This document shows positions 44,825-54,458 of a stretch of DNA of 64,000 bases, piece by piece. This DNA comes from Symsagittifera roscoffensis. Taxonomy: Eukaryota; Xenacoelomorpha; Acoela; Convolutidae. The stretch is from positions 38,585,076 to 38,649,075 of the forward strand of contig NC_087069.1 of the NCBI RefSeq assembly GCF_963678635.1, in the 5' to 3' direction. The translations under genes were made by a program, and so were the position numbers. Within the stretch, counting starts at the first letter, position 1, and every line of letters starts with the position of its first letter. The notes under the pieces were generated by a model. The model was not told where the DNA came from. It did no database searches and saw only the letters and a program-made list of their open reading frames with translations.

Positions 44825-47800
44825 CTACTCACACGCCCACGGTGACTTGGATGGTTCTATCATGTCATACTCTAGTAACGTCTCGATCTCTTTTCTACAC
44901 GCGTCCGATTTGTGTGGGGTCATGCGCCTCGCCCCCTCCCTGTGTGGTACCGCGTTTTCCTCAAGTTCTATTTCATGCTCAACGAAATTACAACACCCGA
45001 TATCCGCCTTATGCCTCGAAAAAACTTCCTCGTTCCGCTCTAGTACGTCCTTGATGGCCTCGAGCTGTTCATCTTTCAGTTTGCCCCTCAAATGTTCAAT
45101 CTCCGACAGAACCGGTTTATCTGTTTGCATTTCATCTAGTGTGGGTCGCTCTGGAAAGTTCGAACAGCTCGACAGCCCATCGTCCGTTTCTGACTTAAGT
45201 GATTTAATAAGACCTGAAGAATCTTTTATTTTCTGCAATCGTCTCAAGATAAAAATTTTGTCCCTGTGATTGGGACAATCAACAACTTCATTTTGTTTTG
45301 AGTTCTCAATCGTTTCATATCGAGTTTTAACCGGTAAAGCATATCCCAGTTTCCTCCCTCTCTGTATCGTGATCGGTATATCAAGGGTATTCAACAAGAC
45401 ACTGACGCAGAGGCCGCTCTTCGTTATCGAGAATGATCTTCCTAAAACAGCAGCACTTTGACTATTAGGATTTGGAACTATACACACTTGCTTGTTGTCA
45501 CTTAGTTCATTGTAATTTTTCATCCTCAAGCTTATGATTGCCGCTTCATTAGCTTTTAGCCTCACCCTCCTACTCAAGAATACCGGTGCTTTGTTTTCAT
45601 TTGCCATTATTAAATTTACCGGTTTGATTGCGTACCTCCTATCCGGGTTCCGTATCCTGAACATTGCGTTATTTAGATCAATCGTTACGTCGAAATTCCT
45701 GATGAAGTCTCTGCCCAAAATGAATTGGTCAGATTCATCTAGGTTTTCTACCACGATAAAGCTCATCCACAGGTTACGTTCCCCCAAATTGAGGGCTATT
45801 ATCGGCGTCCTGCCCAGCACCCGAAGGGCCCCCTTGTTTGCAGCTGACAGCCGTATTCTCGAGTCTATCAAGTCACCTTTGTCAAAGCCCATCCTTTCCC
45901 AAGTTTCGATTGGTATGACGCTCAAGACTGCTCCCGTATCAAGTAACCCACGCAACTGAGTCTTTTTGCCACTTATATCTAGCACGTGCCCTGTCACATC
46001 TGCCTCTGTCCCGATGTGCATTGCATCTTCTTCAAGCATGGCGCAGTGTCCAATCGATCTCACTTTCAACTCTTCTTTCCCTTCGTAGATCTGCCCAATT
46101 AGGTCTTCGTCACATGTTATCATTGTCTTGGTATAGATGTTGATCCCATCTATATTTAGCATCACCTCGTGTGGACCATAAGCTTCAGTATACCTGTTAT
46201 CAACACGTACCGACTTGCTGCCCCCTCTCGTGAGTAGTGCTCTCAACGCTCTAGAAGTCGTTTGTGGGCTTATACAGCTCAAGTAATCTGCGTACACGTC
46301 AATGTGCATTATTGTCTGGTCGCTCGGTTCGCTCAAGTTTCTGGTTACCTCGTGGCCGCCCACTGTGATTATCGACATTATTCTAGCCCCAATTTTCGAT
46401 ATGCCGAATGGCTTTTCCGTCACCATTTTTACAGTGTTACAATTCCCCGTCTTTGTTGAGCCCGGTACAGCCTCTGGTGTGTGGTTCGATCCGGTTAATG
46501 CTTCGTTAAAATTCTGTCTTTCGATCTCCAGCTTTAGTCGTTGCTCTATTTCTTTCGCAGCCAGATCCTGTTTCACTTTGGCAATTGCTTCCGTCGCCGC
46601 TTTCTCATAATTTATCTCTAGAGAGTTCCCGGCCGCGGATTCTATCGCACCATTAACATGTGTTACAGCTTTCACTGTCTTTGTCGGCAATTCCGTGCTT
46701 GGTGCTCCTAAGTTCCTCGATTCAAACTCGTTTTGCCTGTTCCGCTGATTCTGCACCGCCGCTAATGCCAACTTATGTTTGGGGTGACTCTGGTCCTTGA
46801 CCGCTTCCCAGAACAAGGGACAATCCATTCTGAAGTGCCCCTCCTGGTTACAGAAGAAGTATCTAGCGCCTATCTTGATGATTAAGCCACTATAGTACTC
46901 GTGTTCCTCCATCTGGCTCATGTCCTCCTCATCCGGTGCATATCCTAGACTCTTCATGCCCTGTTTGTATGTTGTGCAGTCAGCCACGTGGTGATCCGCC
47001 GACCCGCAGTTCGCGCATGGTCTGCGCTTGTCCATGTCATCTCTCGGCTTGTACCATATCGACCTCTGGGGTTGACTTCCCCCTTGCGTGTTCCTGTTTT
47101 CTGAATATGAGTATTTCTTGGGTTTCATCAGCATGTATTCCCTTGATTTCTGTCTCATTTCTTCTGGGGTCGGTGCGCTGTCTTTCGACAATGTGTAGTA
47201 TGTTGCTAACATTGTTCTTAAGTCATCACTTTTTACCCCATCAATGAACTTCGAGGCAATGCTAAAGTTTCTTCTGTTTGTCGACTCCTCCGGGTCACTC
47301 CTTCTTCTCAAGCTCTCGAGGTCATCTAGGAACCGATCAATTGACTCGTCGTCCCTCTGCCTTCTCTTTTCAAATCGCATCATCGCTTGGTGACCCTTCA
47401 TGCCTGATCCGAATCGATTCAGCAATATTTCGAAGATTTTGTCCGCGGTGTCGCGTTCTTCTTCTTTCTTTGCAACCACGCATTTCAATGCCGTGCCTTC
47501 CAGGTTGCTGAGTATGGCTGTGCATGCTTGCCTTTCATCATTTAAGTTATCTTGCTCTAGATGTAATCTCATCACTTCCACCCACGTGTCAATGCATCCA
47601 TCTGAGTCGTCTTTGAATTCTTTTGGCTTCTTGAAAGTTTTTCTTGATTTTCCGTCTCTCCTATCGCTCGAGTTAGTGTTCCTCGTGGCGAAGGCCTCTA
47701 GAGTCCGGTTCATCATCTCCCAAGTGCTTGCCCACGTCATTGCATCCGGACCTGCGTTGCTGCTAGCTGTTGAGTCCCCCGGACCACTCGTTGTGTTTGA

Positions 47801-48856
47801 TGTCCCACTTTTCATGATTGTTTTAGCAGCCGTTGGTGCTATGCTTACCGCATCCCGGTTTAAAGGCAGCGGTGTCGATTGCCGTTTGTTCCTTTGTGGT
47901 TCCACAAAGTCAACTCTGGTGCCTTGCGTGCGATCCACTGCCGGTCTTTCTTGTGAGGTAGAATTTCTCAAGATTGCATCCAACTTCGCCTGTATTGCAC
48001 TCGAACTTTCGGCCTGATTCCTGTTCATTATGTCCTTTCTTTTTTCCAGGCTACCTAATTGGCTGTTGACATCATCATATCGGTTTTTCAACTGTTGCAT
48101 ATCTTTTTTGATGTTCTTATCTCGTTCTTCATTGGTGGCATCTACCTTGTCCGACATCTGCTGGAGTCTCTCGTCTGTCGCCTTAGCCAGGTTAAAATGA
48201 CTATCCAGATATTCGTGTTTGTTGTATTTTAACTCCTTCTTTATCAGGTTTCTATTTTCCTCACTATACTTTAGTTTTTTGTCGATCTGATTTAGCTTTG
48301 TCATCAGGTCGCCAAGCTCAAGAGCAGCTGTTTCATGAACAGCCGTTGTCTTGTTTTCGGCTGCCTCTTCTGTTCTGGCTTGTTCTTCCTTTGGGTCGGC
48401 TTCTGTCGCCTTCGTGCTCACTGTCCCAAGTGTTCGTGCTCTTCCAGTCTGTGATTCTTCGGCCGTGTTGTCTTTCGATTTCATTCCGACCATCATCGCC
48501 AACTTTTCTGTAAAAGATGTCTTGTTTACTTGAGAGTCATCTTTCACCGTTTCTCGGGTATTGCCTGTTGTGTCTTCCAACGCGTCTATCGGCGAAAACT
48601 CCACGGTTTTTGGATTTTGATCTTCCATATCGGATTCCGTTGTCTTTTTCTCCACTTCATCTACGCTCTGGTCTGGTGTCTCTAGGTCGATTTCGATTGT
48701 GGGCTCCACCTGTTTTTTCCCTCGCATCTTCTCGCGTCTTGCTCTCGGTGCCACTCCTCGTGCTGACCATGCTAACTGAAAAGTTATCTTTTGTTTTGCC
48801 TGGGCCCCTTGATGTCGTTCCGCGCAGCGACGAGTTATATTTCGTGTTTGATCCAC
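44825..48856 (-). CDS. gag-pro: Gag-protease polyprotein
   Basis: A 1,343-codon open frame. Residues 180-300 are charged coiled coil; about 405-560 are a retrotransposon Gag capsid domain ('DTWVEVMRLHLEQDNL', 'IFEILLNRFGSG', 'FEKRRQRDDESIDRFLDDLE'). Residue 614 starts a CCHC zinc knuckle (CANCGSADHHVADC), and a second knuckle at 666-679 has lost its first Cys (YFFCNQEGHFRMDC). An aspartic protease follows with 'GLLDTGAVLSVI' (DTG at 973-975). The C-terminus enters RT ('SPWAC') and stops by frameshift. The listed N-terminus may be wrong: an overlapping frame, 48896-48657, contains MVSTRSGTE, a common kind of Gypsy Gag start, so a shift near 48715 is likely. It packages RNA and processes the polyprotein. 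Confidence 0.9.
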   Translation of the reverse strand: MDQTRNITRRCAERHQGAQAKQKITFQLAWSARGVAPRARREKMRGKKQVEPTIEIDLETPDQSVDEVEKKTTESDMEDQNPKTVEFSPIDALEDTTGNTRETVKDDSQVNKTSFTEKLAMMVGMKSKDNTAEESQTGRARTLGTVSTKATEADPKEEQARTEEAAENKTTAVHETAALELGDLMTKLNQIDKKLKYSEENRNLIKKELKYNKHEYLDSHFNLAKATDERLQQMSDKVDATNEERDKNIKKDMQQLKNRYDDVNSQLGSLEKRKDIMNRNQAESSSAIQAKLDAILRNSTSQERPAVDRTQGTRVDFVEPQRNKRQSTPLPLNRDAVSIAPTAAKTIMKSGTSNTTSGPGDSTASSNAGPDAMTWASTWEMMNRTLEAFATRNTNSSDRRDGKSRKTFKKPKEFKDDSDGCIDTWVEVMRLHLEQDNLNDERQACTAILSNLEGTALKCVVAKKEEERDTADKIFEILLNRFGSGMKGHQAMMRFEKRRQRDDESIDRFLDDLESLRRRSDPEESTNRRNFSIASKFIDGVKSDDLRTMLATYYTLSKDSAPTPEEMRQKSREYMLMKPKKYSYSENRNTQGGSQPQRSIWYKPRDDMDKRRPCANCGSADHHVADCTTYKQGMKSLGYAPDEEDMSQMEEHEYYSGLIIKIGARYFFCNQEGHFRMDCPLFWEAVKDQSHPKHKLALAAVQNQRNRQNEFESRNLGAPSTELPTKTVKAVTHVNGAIESAAGNSLEINYEKAATEAIAKVKQDLAAKEIEQRLKLEIERQNFNEALTGSNHTPEAVPGSTKTGNCNTVKMVTEKPFGISKIGARIMSIITVGGHEVTRNLSEPSDQTIMHIDVYADYLSCISPQTTSRALRALLTRGGSKSVRVDNRYTEAYGPHEVMLNIDGINIYTKTMITCDEDLIGQIYEGKEELKVRSIGHCAMLEEDAMHIGTEADVTGHVLDISGKKTQLRGLLDTGAVLSVIPIETWERMGFDKGDLIDSRIRLSAANKGALRVLGRTPIIALNLGERNLWMSFIVVENLDESDQFILGRDFIRNFDVTIDLNNAMFRIRNPDRRYAIKPVNLIMANENKAPVFLSRRVRLKANEAAIISLRMKNYNELSDNKQVCIVPNPNSQSAAVLGRSFSITKSGLCVSVLLNTLDIPITIQRGRKLGYALPVKTRYETIENSKQNEVVDCPNHRDKIFILRRLQKIKDSSGLIKSLKSETDDGLSSCSNFPERPTLDEMQTDKPVLSEIEHLRGKLKDEQLEAIKDVLERNEEVFSRHKADIGCCNFVEHEIELEENAVPHREGARRMTPHKSDACRKEIETLLEYDMIEPSKSPWACE

Positions 48857-49204
48857 TTGACCTTTTTTCTAGCACCGGTACCCTACTCCGTCTCATTATT
48901 TCTATTTACAATTGATCGTATTTACAATATTATTATATACACAATTCTATTCTACGAATAAAATCTTTTGTGAAAAAGAATTCTTAAAAGGAAATAGGAA
49001 ATATACAACGTGATAAAAACCTTTCTTGAAACTTTCTTTATTTGTGGTCCCAACCGTACCGGGTTCCGACTAGTGTTGTTCTGTTTTAAATCTGTCTCAA
49101 ACACTTATTGTAATTTTACTTCAATTTTTATACCGTCCTAAGACTTCCAGTTACCGTCCCTACTCTTCTTTGTACCGTCCCAGGCTTCTTTCTACTGTCC
49201 CAAG

Positions 49205-49735
49205 ACTGTTCGGTACTGTCCCAGTACTTCGTCAGTGTCCCAAGACCCTTGTCCTGAGAGTACTATCCCAAGGCTACTGTCCCAAGGCTAGTGTCCCAAG
49301 ACTAGTGTCCCAAGACTAGTGTCCCAAGACTACTGTCCCAAGGCTAGTGTCCCAAGACTACTGTCCCAAGGCCAGTGTCCCAAGGCTAGTGTCCCAAGAC
49401 TACTGTCCCAAGGCTAGTGTCCCAAGACTACTGTCCCAAGACCCTTGTCCCAAGACCCTGTCCCAAGACCCTTGTCCCAAGACCCTGTCCCAAGAACCTT
49501 GTCCCAAGACCCTGTCCCAAGACCCTTGTCCCAAGACCACTGTCCCAAGACCCTGTCCCAAGACCCTTGTCCCAAGACCACTGTCCCAAGACCCTGTCCC
49601 AAGACCCTTGTCCCAAGACCACTGTCCCAAGACCACTGTCCCAAGACCACTGTCCCAAGACCACTGTCCCAAGACTGTATCAAGACTGCTCTGTCCCAAG
49701 ACTTCTTTGGCACTGTCCCAAGACTGTTGACAAGT
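49205..49735. repeat. Minisatellite, ~11-12-bp unit TGTCCCAAGACY
   Basis: About 45 head-to-tail units of TGTCCCAAGAC with a C, CT, CA or TA spacer; the first units are looser ('TACCGTCCCAGGC' upstream at about 49170). Because the unit length varies between 11 and 12, long open frames appear on both strands, but these are by-products of the repeat and not genes. Confidence 0.95.
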
Positions 49736-50589
49736 GTCTGAGCGGTGGGACCTCTTTCTTCTTCGTTATGGGGACTTCTTGATTCACTGTACCTCGTGCC
49801 ACCACTCAAGCTCTAGTAAAATTTTCCCAAAAACACTCTCTTAAAAGCCAAATGCTGACCCCCCTTTTTCTTATTTCTTTTTAATTACCTCTCTTTCAAT
49901 GTTCCAAGCAACTTGAGACCAAAACCTGTGTGCAGGTATCTTGTGATCACCTGTTCGTATAAAAACTAAACACAAATCCTCACCAAAATGCAACAAAATC
50001 CAAGCTAGAAAAAATAATAAAAACGGAAAGATGAGCCCACCTAAAATTCAAAGGTGACCAATGTCTACCTTTTGTCGAAAAGAAAATTTGTCTGGTACCT
50101 AATTGCCACGCGTTTCCTCCCCCCAACTAATAATCTTATTGGGTATCACCAGAATTGTCTACGTCCGTTCCCCCCTACCAATCCGACCAGGGTACCTCCC
50201 TTAACTCAAGTTCAAATTTCGATATCCACTTATTATTACCAACGCGTGTTAATGACTAATGTAACTAAATCAACGATGTCGACTAATTAGTCACTCTAAT
50301 TTCCCCCCTTTTTACAATTTACAGCCGCCAACCTCTAACCTAACCAGCCCCCCTTCTAACCTCCCCCCTTTCTAGCCCCCTTTCTTAAGCCTAAAAATTA
50401 CCTTAAGCGCCGGGTGCTAAACCTCTCAAGAGAAAACCGTAGACCTGTTTCCAGGCCTGCTTAAGTAAAAACGTTCCTCAAAACCGGGGGATTTCGCTTA
50501 TCCAATTTTACACTTATCTCCTATAATGTAATTTGGATTTTAACGATACCCGTTCTGCCCAACTTGCGAACTCGAGATCTGCCAAATCC

Positions 50590-50860
50590 TTCTTGGCTGC
50601 TTTCCCACTCGACTGGTCACCTGTTCCATTCCAGTCTCCTATTGGTTCAGCTCAAGTGTTCCTGAACCACTTTCCCACTCGGCCGGTCACCTCTTCCAGT
50701 CGAGTCTCTTATTGGTTCAGCTCAAGTATTCCTGAACCACTTTCCCACTCGGCCGGTCTCCTCTTCCAGTCGAGTCTCCTATTAGTTCAGCTCAAGTGCT
50801 CCTGAACCACTTTCCCACTCGGCTGGTCACCTCTTCCAGTCAAGTCTCCTTGTTGTCCAG
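50590..50860. repeat. 70-bp tandem repeat, ~4 copies
   Basis: 'TTTCCCACTCG' starts at 50601, 50671, 50740 and 50811. Each is followed by 'CTGGTCACCT-TTCCAGT-AGTCTCCT-TTGGTTCAGCTCAAGTGTTCCTGAACCAC' in slightly varied form. The units are non-coding, in the leader. Confidence 0.9.
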
Positions 50861-51352
50861 CTAAGTTCCAAGCTATCTGAAAACCCTTGACAACGCCCCA
50901 CACTCGGGCTCTTTATTAAGGTTACTGGGTTAAATTACTAGGTTGATCGAAACGATCGAACTTGTAAAACAGTATGGGTATACTATTTAATTAATATAAA
51001 GGTTTGATCCAACTAATCTGGTGTCAAAGTCACTGTCTTTTTTCGTTTTATGGTTTTTGTTCCTTTTTCTATTCTTTTTTGGTTTTTGTTTTGCTTTTTG
51101 TCTTTTTGCTCGTGTTTTTGTCCCCCTAGTTGCCCCCCCTTTACTCGGTTAGCTAAGCCTCGTTCGGAGAGCGTACCAGGAAGTTTTCTCGAGTTTTCTT
51201 AAAAAGCTATCACGGTACAACCGGAAGGTTTGCACGTTCCTGTCGAACCGCACCGCCGGTACTCTAGAATGGGCATGCAGCCCGAAGCTGTCTCAAGTGG
51301 GTTCGACTCCGTAGTCTTGATGTCGTAAACACCCAGGAGCGTAAAAACACTA

Positions 51353-52254
51353 TGTAACATTCCTCTACTGCAGTCACACATGAGGCTTAAGAAAAATAGG
51401 CCATATAACCATTGGCTCAAGAGTCAGGGACACTATCTCTTGTGTTTTTCTACCTCAAATCAGTCGGAGCCAATTCAGTTCGTTTGTGACATGAGACTAC
51501 GACCCGTTACAGCTTAAAGGCTACTACTAAAATATACCCCACTCTAGAATTAAGAACGTCCCCATACTTAGGTCTCTAGATACCCAAAATACATGAACGC
51601 CGTTAAAAACCGGGTCGGAACAATCCGTTAAGTTACTTTTTATTAGACAGTGGAAGTTTGATCTATTTCAGATGGAACAACCTAAAACTCGCCTTACCTC
51701 AACATAACAATTATAAAACACACTCTAGAAATTTAAATTGGTACTCACATTGTAGCACGCTCAAGAATTGGGAGTAATTAAGTCGGTAAGCAACTCAAGA
51801 ATTAAATAGTGTAACTAAATGAGTTTAATGTTTGTCAGTTTCAACAACAGGAATAAGTTTGTACGCTAGAATGCAGTTTTATGTGGACCATTGGGACACT
51901 CAAGCTGTCCACCTTTCCAGCGAAGGTTCACTCTGGTCCAGTTCGAATAGTTGACCAGTTGGATAATTGTCCAGTTCTCAGGAACACTCTGTCTTCTATT
52001 TCAAATAGGACAGCTCTACTCTAGATTATTATTGTCTCGGAAATTGCGAATGGCAATTTCCTAGTGATTTATCTTGCAACTTTCCCGCGATTGTCACTCG
52101 ATTGTTCTGATTTCTCTTTTTCGGTTTTCAGTTATCGCGAGAAAATCGTGCATGACAGGCTCCATTCGAATTTTTGAAAAATTAAATTTCACCCCAAAAT
52201 TAAGTGCTCTTGCTTTTCTCAAGGTCAAACTTCCAAACATGACCGACTGGCACA
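51353..52254 (-). repeat. 5' LTR of the giant retrotransposon
   Basis: 902 bp, with the same ends as 29556-30456. It should hold the promoter and transcription start; no TATA box is clear enough to call. The outer flank on the plus strand is AAGAT. Confidence 0.92.
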
Positions 52255-52503
52255 AAGATAGAAAATAGTTCTGATTTACCCTTGTCCGTCTCCTCCGAGA
52301 CAGACTCGTAAAACATTTTCCGCGGGAGATTTGACTTCCTAAATGCTTTGAAATACTTGAACAATTTTGACGATGCTCGTTCTGCAGCCAGCTCTTGTTC
52401 GTATTCAACTTTGTCAGTTTCTGCACTGGTATCGACTAAATCAGCTATGATCTTGTCATGAAATTTTGGAAAATTCTTCCGCGCAGTTTTAAGGCACTTT
52501 ATA
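52255..52503 (-). pseudogene. LINE, 5' part (interrupted)
   Basis: On the minus strand an open frame reads 'ADLVDTSAETDKVEYEQELA' then 'LPRKMFYESVSEETD', ending 'KSELFSI' at the LTR edge. It joins in frame to FFSSVYTKS on the other side of the retrotransposon (29554). This is the linker just before the RT domain of the LINE. The 5' truncation point is about 52503, where element X resumes (GCTGAAAAACTAAG). Confidence 0.85.
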
Positions 52504-52813
52504 GCTGAAAAACTAAGTGAAAAAAGACATGAAAGCTACTCAGAAACAATAAACTATATAAGAACTAAGATAAGCTTCGAGCTGCTCAGGAGCGCCATAC
52601 TTTGTATACGGGGTGCAGATTGCTGCGTCTGACAATTCAGTTAGTGCTGTTGTAGAAGAGGGACGTTTGAAGTAAATACTTTTAATGACAATGCATTAAA
52701 CGCTGACTTAAATTAATTCCTGCAATATTGTTTATTGATGTATTTATATAATGCTGGTATGGGCCCTATCCAGCTTGTGCGCGACTGTACCTAACGGAAT
52801 GGCCCCTTTTAGA
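52504..52813 (+). mobile_element. RT element X, copy 1, right part
   Basis: It continues X after the nested insertions: 'GTGAAAAAAGACATGAAAGC' (52525) matches 57948 in copy 2, as does 'ATAATGCTGGTATGGGCCCT' (52750). The coding tail corresponds to the 'FALLRS' C-terminus of X-type RT proteins. Homology with copy 2 fades after 'GGCCCCTTTTA'; a shared short hairpin at about 52920 and 58345 may mean the true end is later. Confidence 0.75.
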
Positions 52814-53071
52814 GTTTACTTTTTTCTAGTTTGTTATTTTTTTCTTCGCTTGAAGTCCTGTATGCTACTTCTTGCTGTCATGCTGTTTCAATGTTATGTT
52901 TGTTGTATCGCAAGTAGTGCAAAGCTCAGCTTTGTCTCTGTGTACACAATGTTACCGATTGTATTCTGAAACAAAATTTCTTCCGAATGAAGATTCGGAA
53001 TGGTGTATGCTGTCAAGATGACTGCTTCCTTGACATCTCAAATTGACCACTTCTACTTTTCGGGTTTTCAG

Positions 53072-53225
53072 AGAAAACATGTTCAAGTATGAGGAAATCG
53101 AATCAGTAAAAGGTCTGGTGGATGTGATAAACCTATACAAGGGATCTCTTTATCATGAAATTTCCAACTTTGATATGCAGAGCAAACAGGATTTATTGAG
53201 AAACTTTATTCGCCTGCAGCTGAAT
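53072..53225 (+). CDS. RNA exonuclease gene, first visible coding exon
   Basis: The exon follows a TTTTCAG acceptor and ends at a GTAAGA donor after codon AAT (phase 0). It encodes about 50 residues beginning ENMFKYEEIESVKG, charged and helical, with no domain I recognise. Its frame is open upstream of the ATG at 53079, so either earlier exons lie beyond the 27-kb transposon nest to the left, or this ATG is the start. It is joined to the gene by phase agreement with the exon at 58445. Confidence 0.65.
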
Positions 53226-53392
53226 GTAAGATAATTTTGGCGTTCGTCAATATGGACGGGATTTAGAGTTTTTTCCCACGTGATTTTAGATTGTTGATAG
53301 AGTTTTCGAGTAGCATGCGTACTGGTCAAAATTATTCTCAGCAGTTGCAAATCAGTTTCCAAGATATGACGTTTTTTATGACTTTTTGTGGG

Positions 53393-53539
53393 AAAAACGT
53401 GTATCAATATTACCTCAATTAAACGTTTTCGTCCGAAGACATCATAAGAATTTTACAATCAGAAATTTGATTTGTCTAGAATTCTGATTATGTCTTCGGA
53501 CGAAAACGTTAAAGCGAGGTATTATTGATACACGTTTTT
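53393..53539. mobile_element. 147-bp palindromic MITE-like element in an intron
   Basis: Near-perfect inverted repeat: AAAAACGTGTATCAATA ... CGTTTTCGTCCGAAGACAT in the left arm, mirrored by ATGTCTTCGGACGAAAACG ... TATTGATACACGTTTTT. A ~25-bp spacer lies in the centre. There is no clear target duplication. Confidence 0.75.
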
Positions 53540-54458
53540 ACCAACTGACAGTTATCAATGTTGTTACCATGGGAACTTGTAAGGAAGATAATAATAATTA
53601 TTGACATTTTGAGTTTGGCAGATCATAAACAGGACTTGGGTCCCAGTTTTTGTGATCTTTTAAATTAATTTTTAAACATTCAGTTTTCATGTAAGTTTTC
53701 TCTGCAAGTCCTCCGCTAATTTCATCTGCATTTTTGAATAAAAGTTTCTGATTTATTGTTAAGTTTTTTTCTTTAGTACATTGCGAGCAGCGTAGTGTTT
53801 TAGAACGAACTTTTTTTTAAAGCTAACTCGCAAATAAAATGTGCATTAGAAGTGTTCATTTATTTGGTGGCACTTTTGCTATAAACAATCTGTAGCATTG
53901 GAAGTTTCATAGCATCTGTTCTCTGCTGTGTTTGTTGCTTCGATCAACGATCAAAATCCTGGCTTTGTGAACACTTGTGATCAAAACTAACAGCCACACC
54001 CGACACCTGGTCAAATCCGACACCTGAGTTGAAATATAAAATAAGAACAATCTACAGCCAAGTAGTCATGATCCTCACCAAAAACAGAATTGTGTTAAAC
54101 TTTATAGAAACCCTAAATAAAACCGTCAACTCGTTAATTGAAACGCAAGAAAACACATGCGCAATGCACGAAACAATGATATCCCTCACCTCATGCTATG
54201 GAAAACCAAATCAGAGAGTTATGCTTTGAACTCCAAAACTATAGCAAGAAGGCTTAAGCAATGGCATAAGGGCGAACTGGAAGAACTTTTTAACTAGGAA
54301 AAACCGCTGCATATGCGCTTGGTAAAGAGTAAGAAAAAGAAAGTAGAAACCGAGGCACAGCAATTTAATATATTACTGAGCACCAGAAAAATATCGAGTG
54401 CTAATGCTAAATAAACTGATACTTACAAGGGAGTTCTCTCACTCGAGGAAACCGTCAA

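Larger units (their letters stand above)
48900..51352 (-). other. 2.5-kb untranslated leader of the giant retrotransposon
   Basis: This lies between the 5' LTR and gag. It contains the minisatellite (49205-49735), the 70-bp repeats (50590-50860) and several C-rich tracts. I could not fix the tRNA primer site. On the element strand the bases right after the LTR are TAGTGTTTTTACGCTCC, and the nearest TGG (16-17 bases in) is further than usual. Confidence 0.7.
29556..52254 (-). mobile_element. Giant Gypsy-type LTR retrotransposon, 22.7 kb
   Basis: It is bounded by two direct LTRs that begin TG and end CA in both orientations. Reading from right to left the order is: 5' LTR, 2.5-kb repeat-rich leader, gag with zinc knuckle, protease, RT, RNase H, integrase, a small macro-like ORF, ORF B (coiled coil plus SGNH hydrolase), ORF C (unknown), 3' LTR. 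The gag-PR-RT-RH-IN order is that of Gypsy/Metaviridae. Typical Gypsy elements are 5-9 kb; here about 10 kb of extra coding sequence follows pol. LTR identity is about 98% by my count (roughly 18 substitutions and one indel in 901 bp). This copy carries frameshifts, stops and an integrase deletion. It interrupts a LINE coding region in frame. Confidence 0.92.

Noticed and set aside
37000-48900. Plus-strand open frames over the giant element (for example 42608-43117, 47400-48017)
   Set aside because: Shadows of the minus-strand gag-pol and ORF B. Their peptides are Ser/Leu/Pro-rich antisense products without motifs.
49205-49735. Possible CRISPR-like array
   Set aside because: Units are contiguous with no unique spacers, and the context is eukaryotic.
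49347-49809. Long open frames on both strands (up to 131 codons)
   Set aside because: They are translations of the 11-12-bp minisatellite. Frames open simultaneously on both strands with periodic peptides are repeat artefacts.
51299-51309. tRNA B-box match GGTTCGACTCC in the leader of the giant element
   Set aside because: The flanking bases do not form a T-stem or acceptor stem, and no A-box sits at the right distance.
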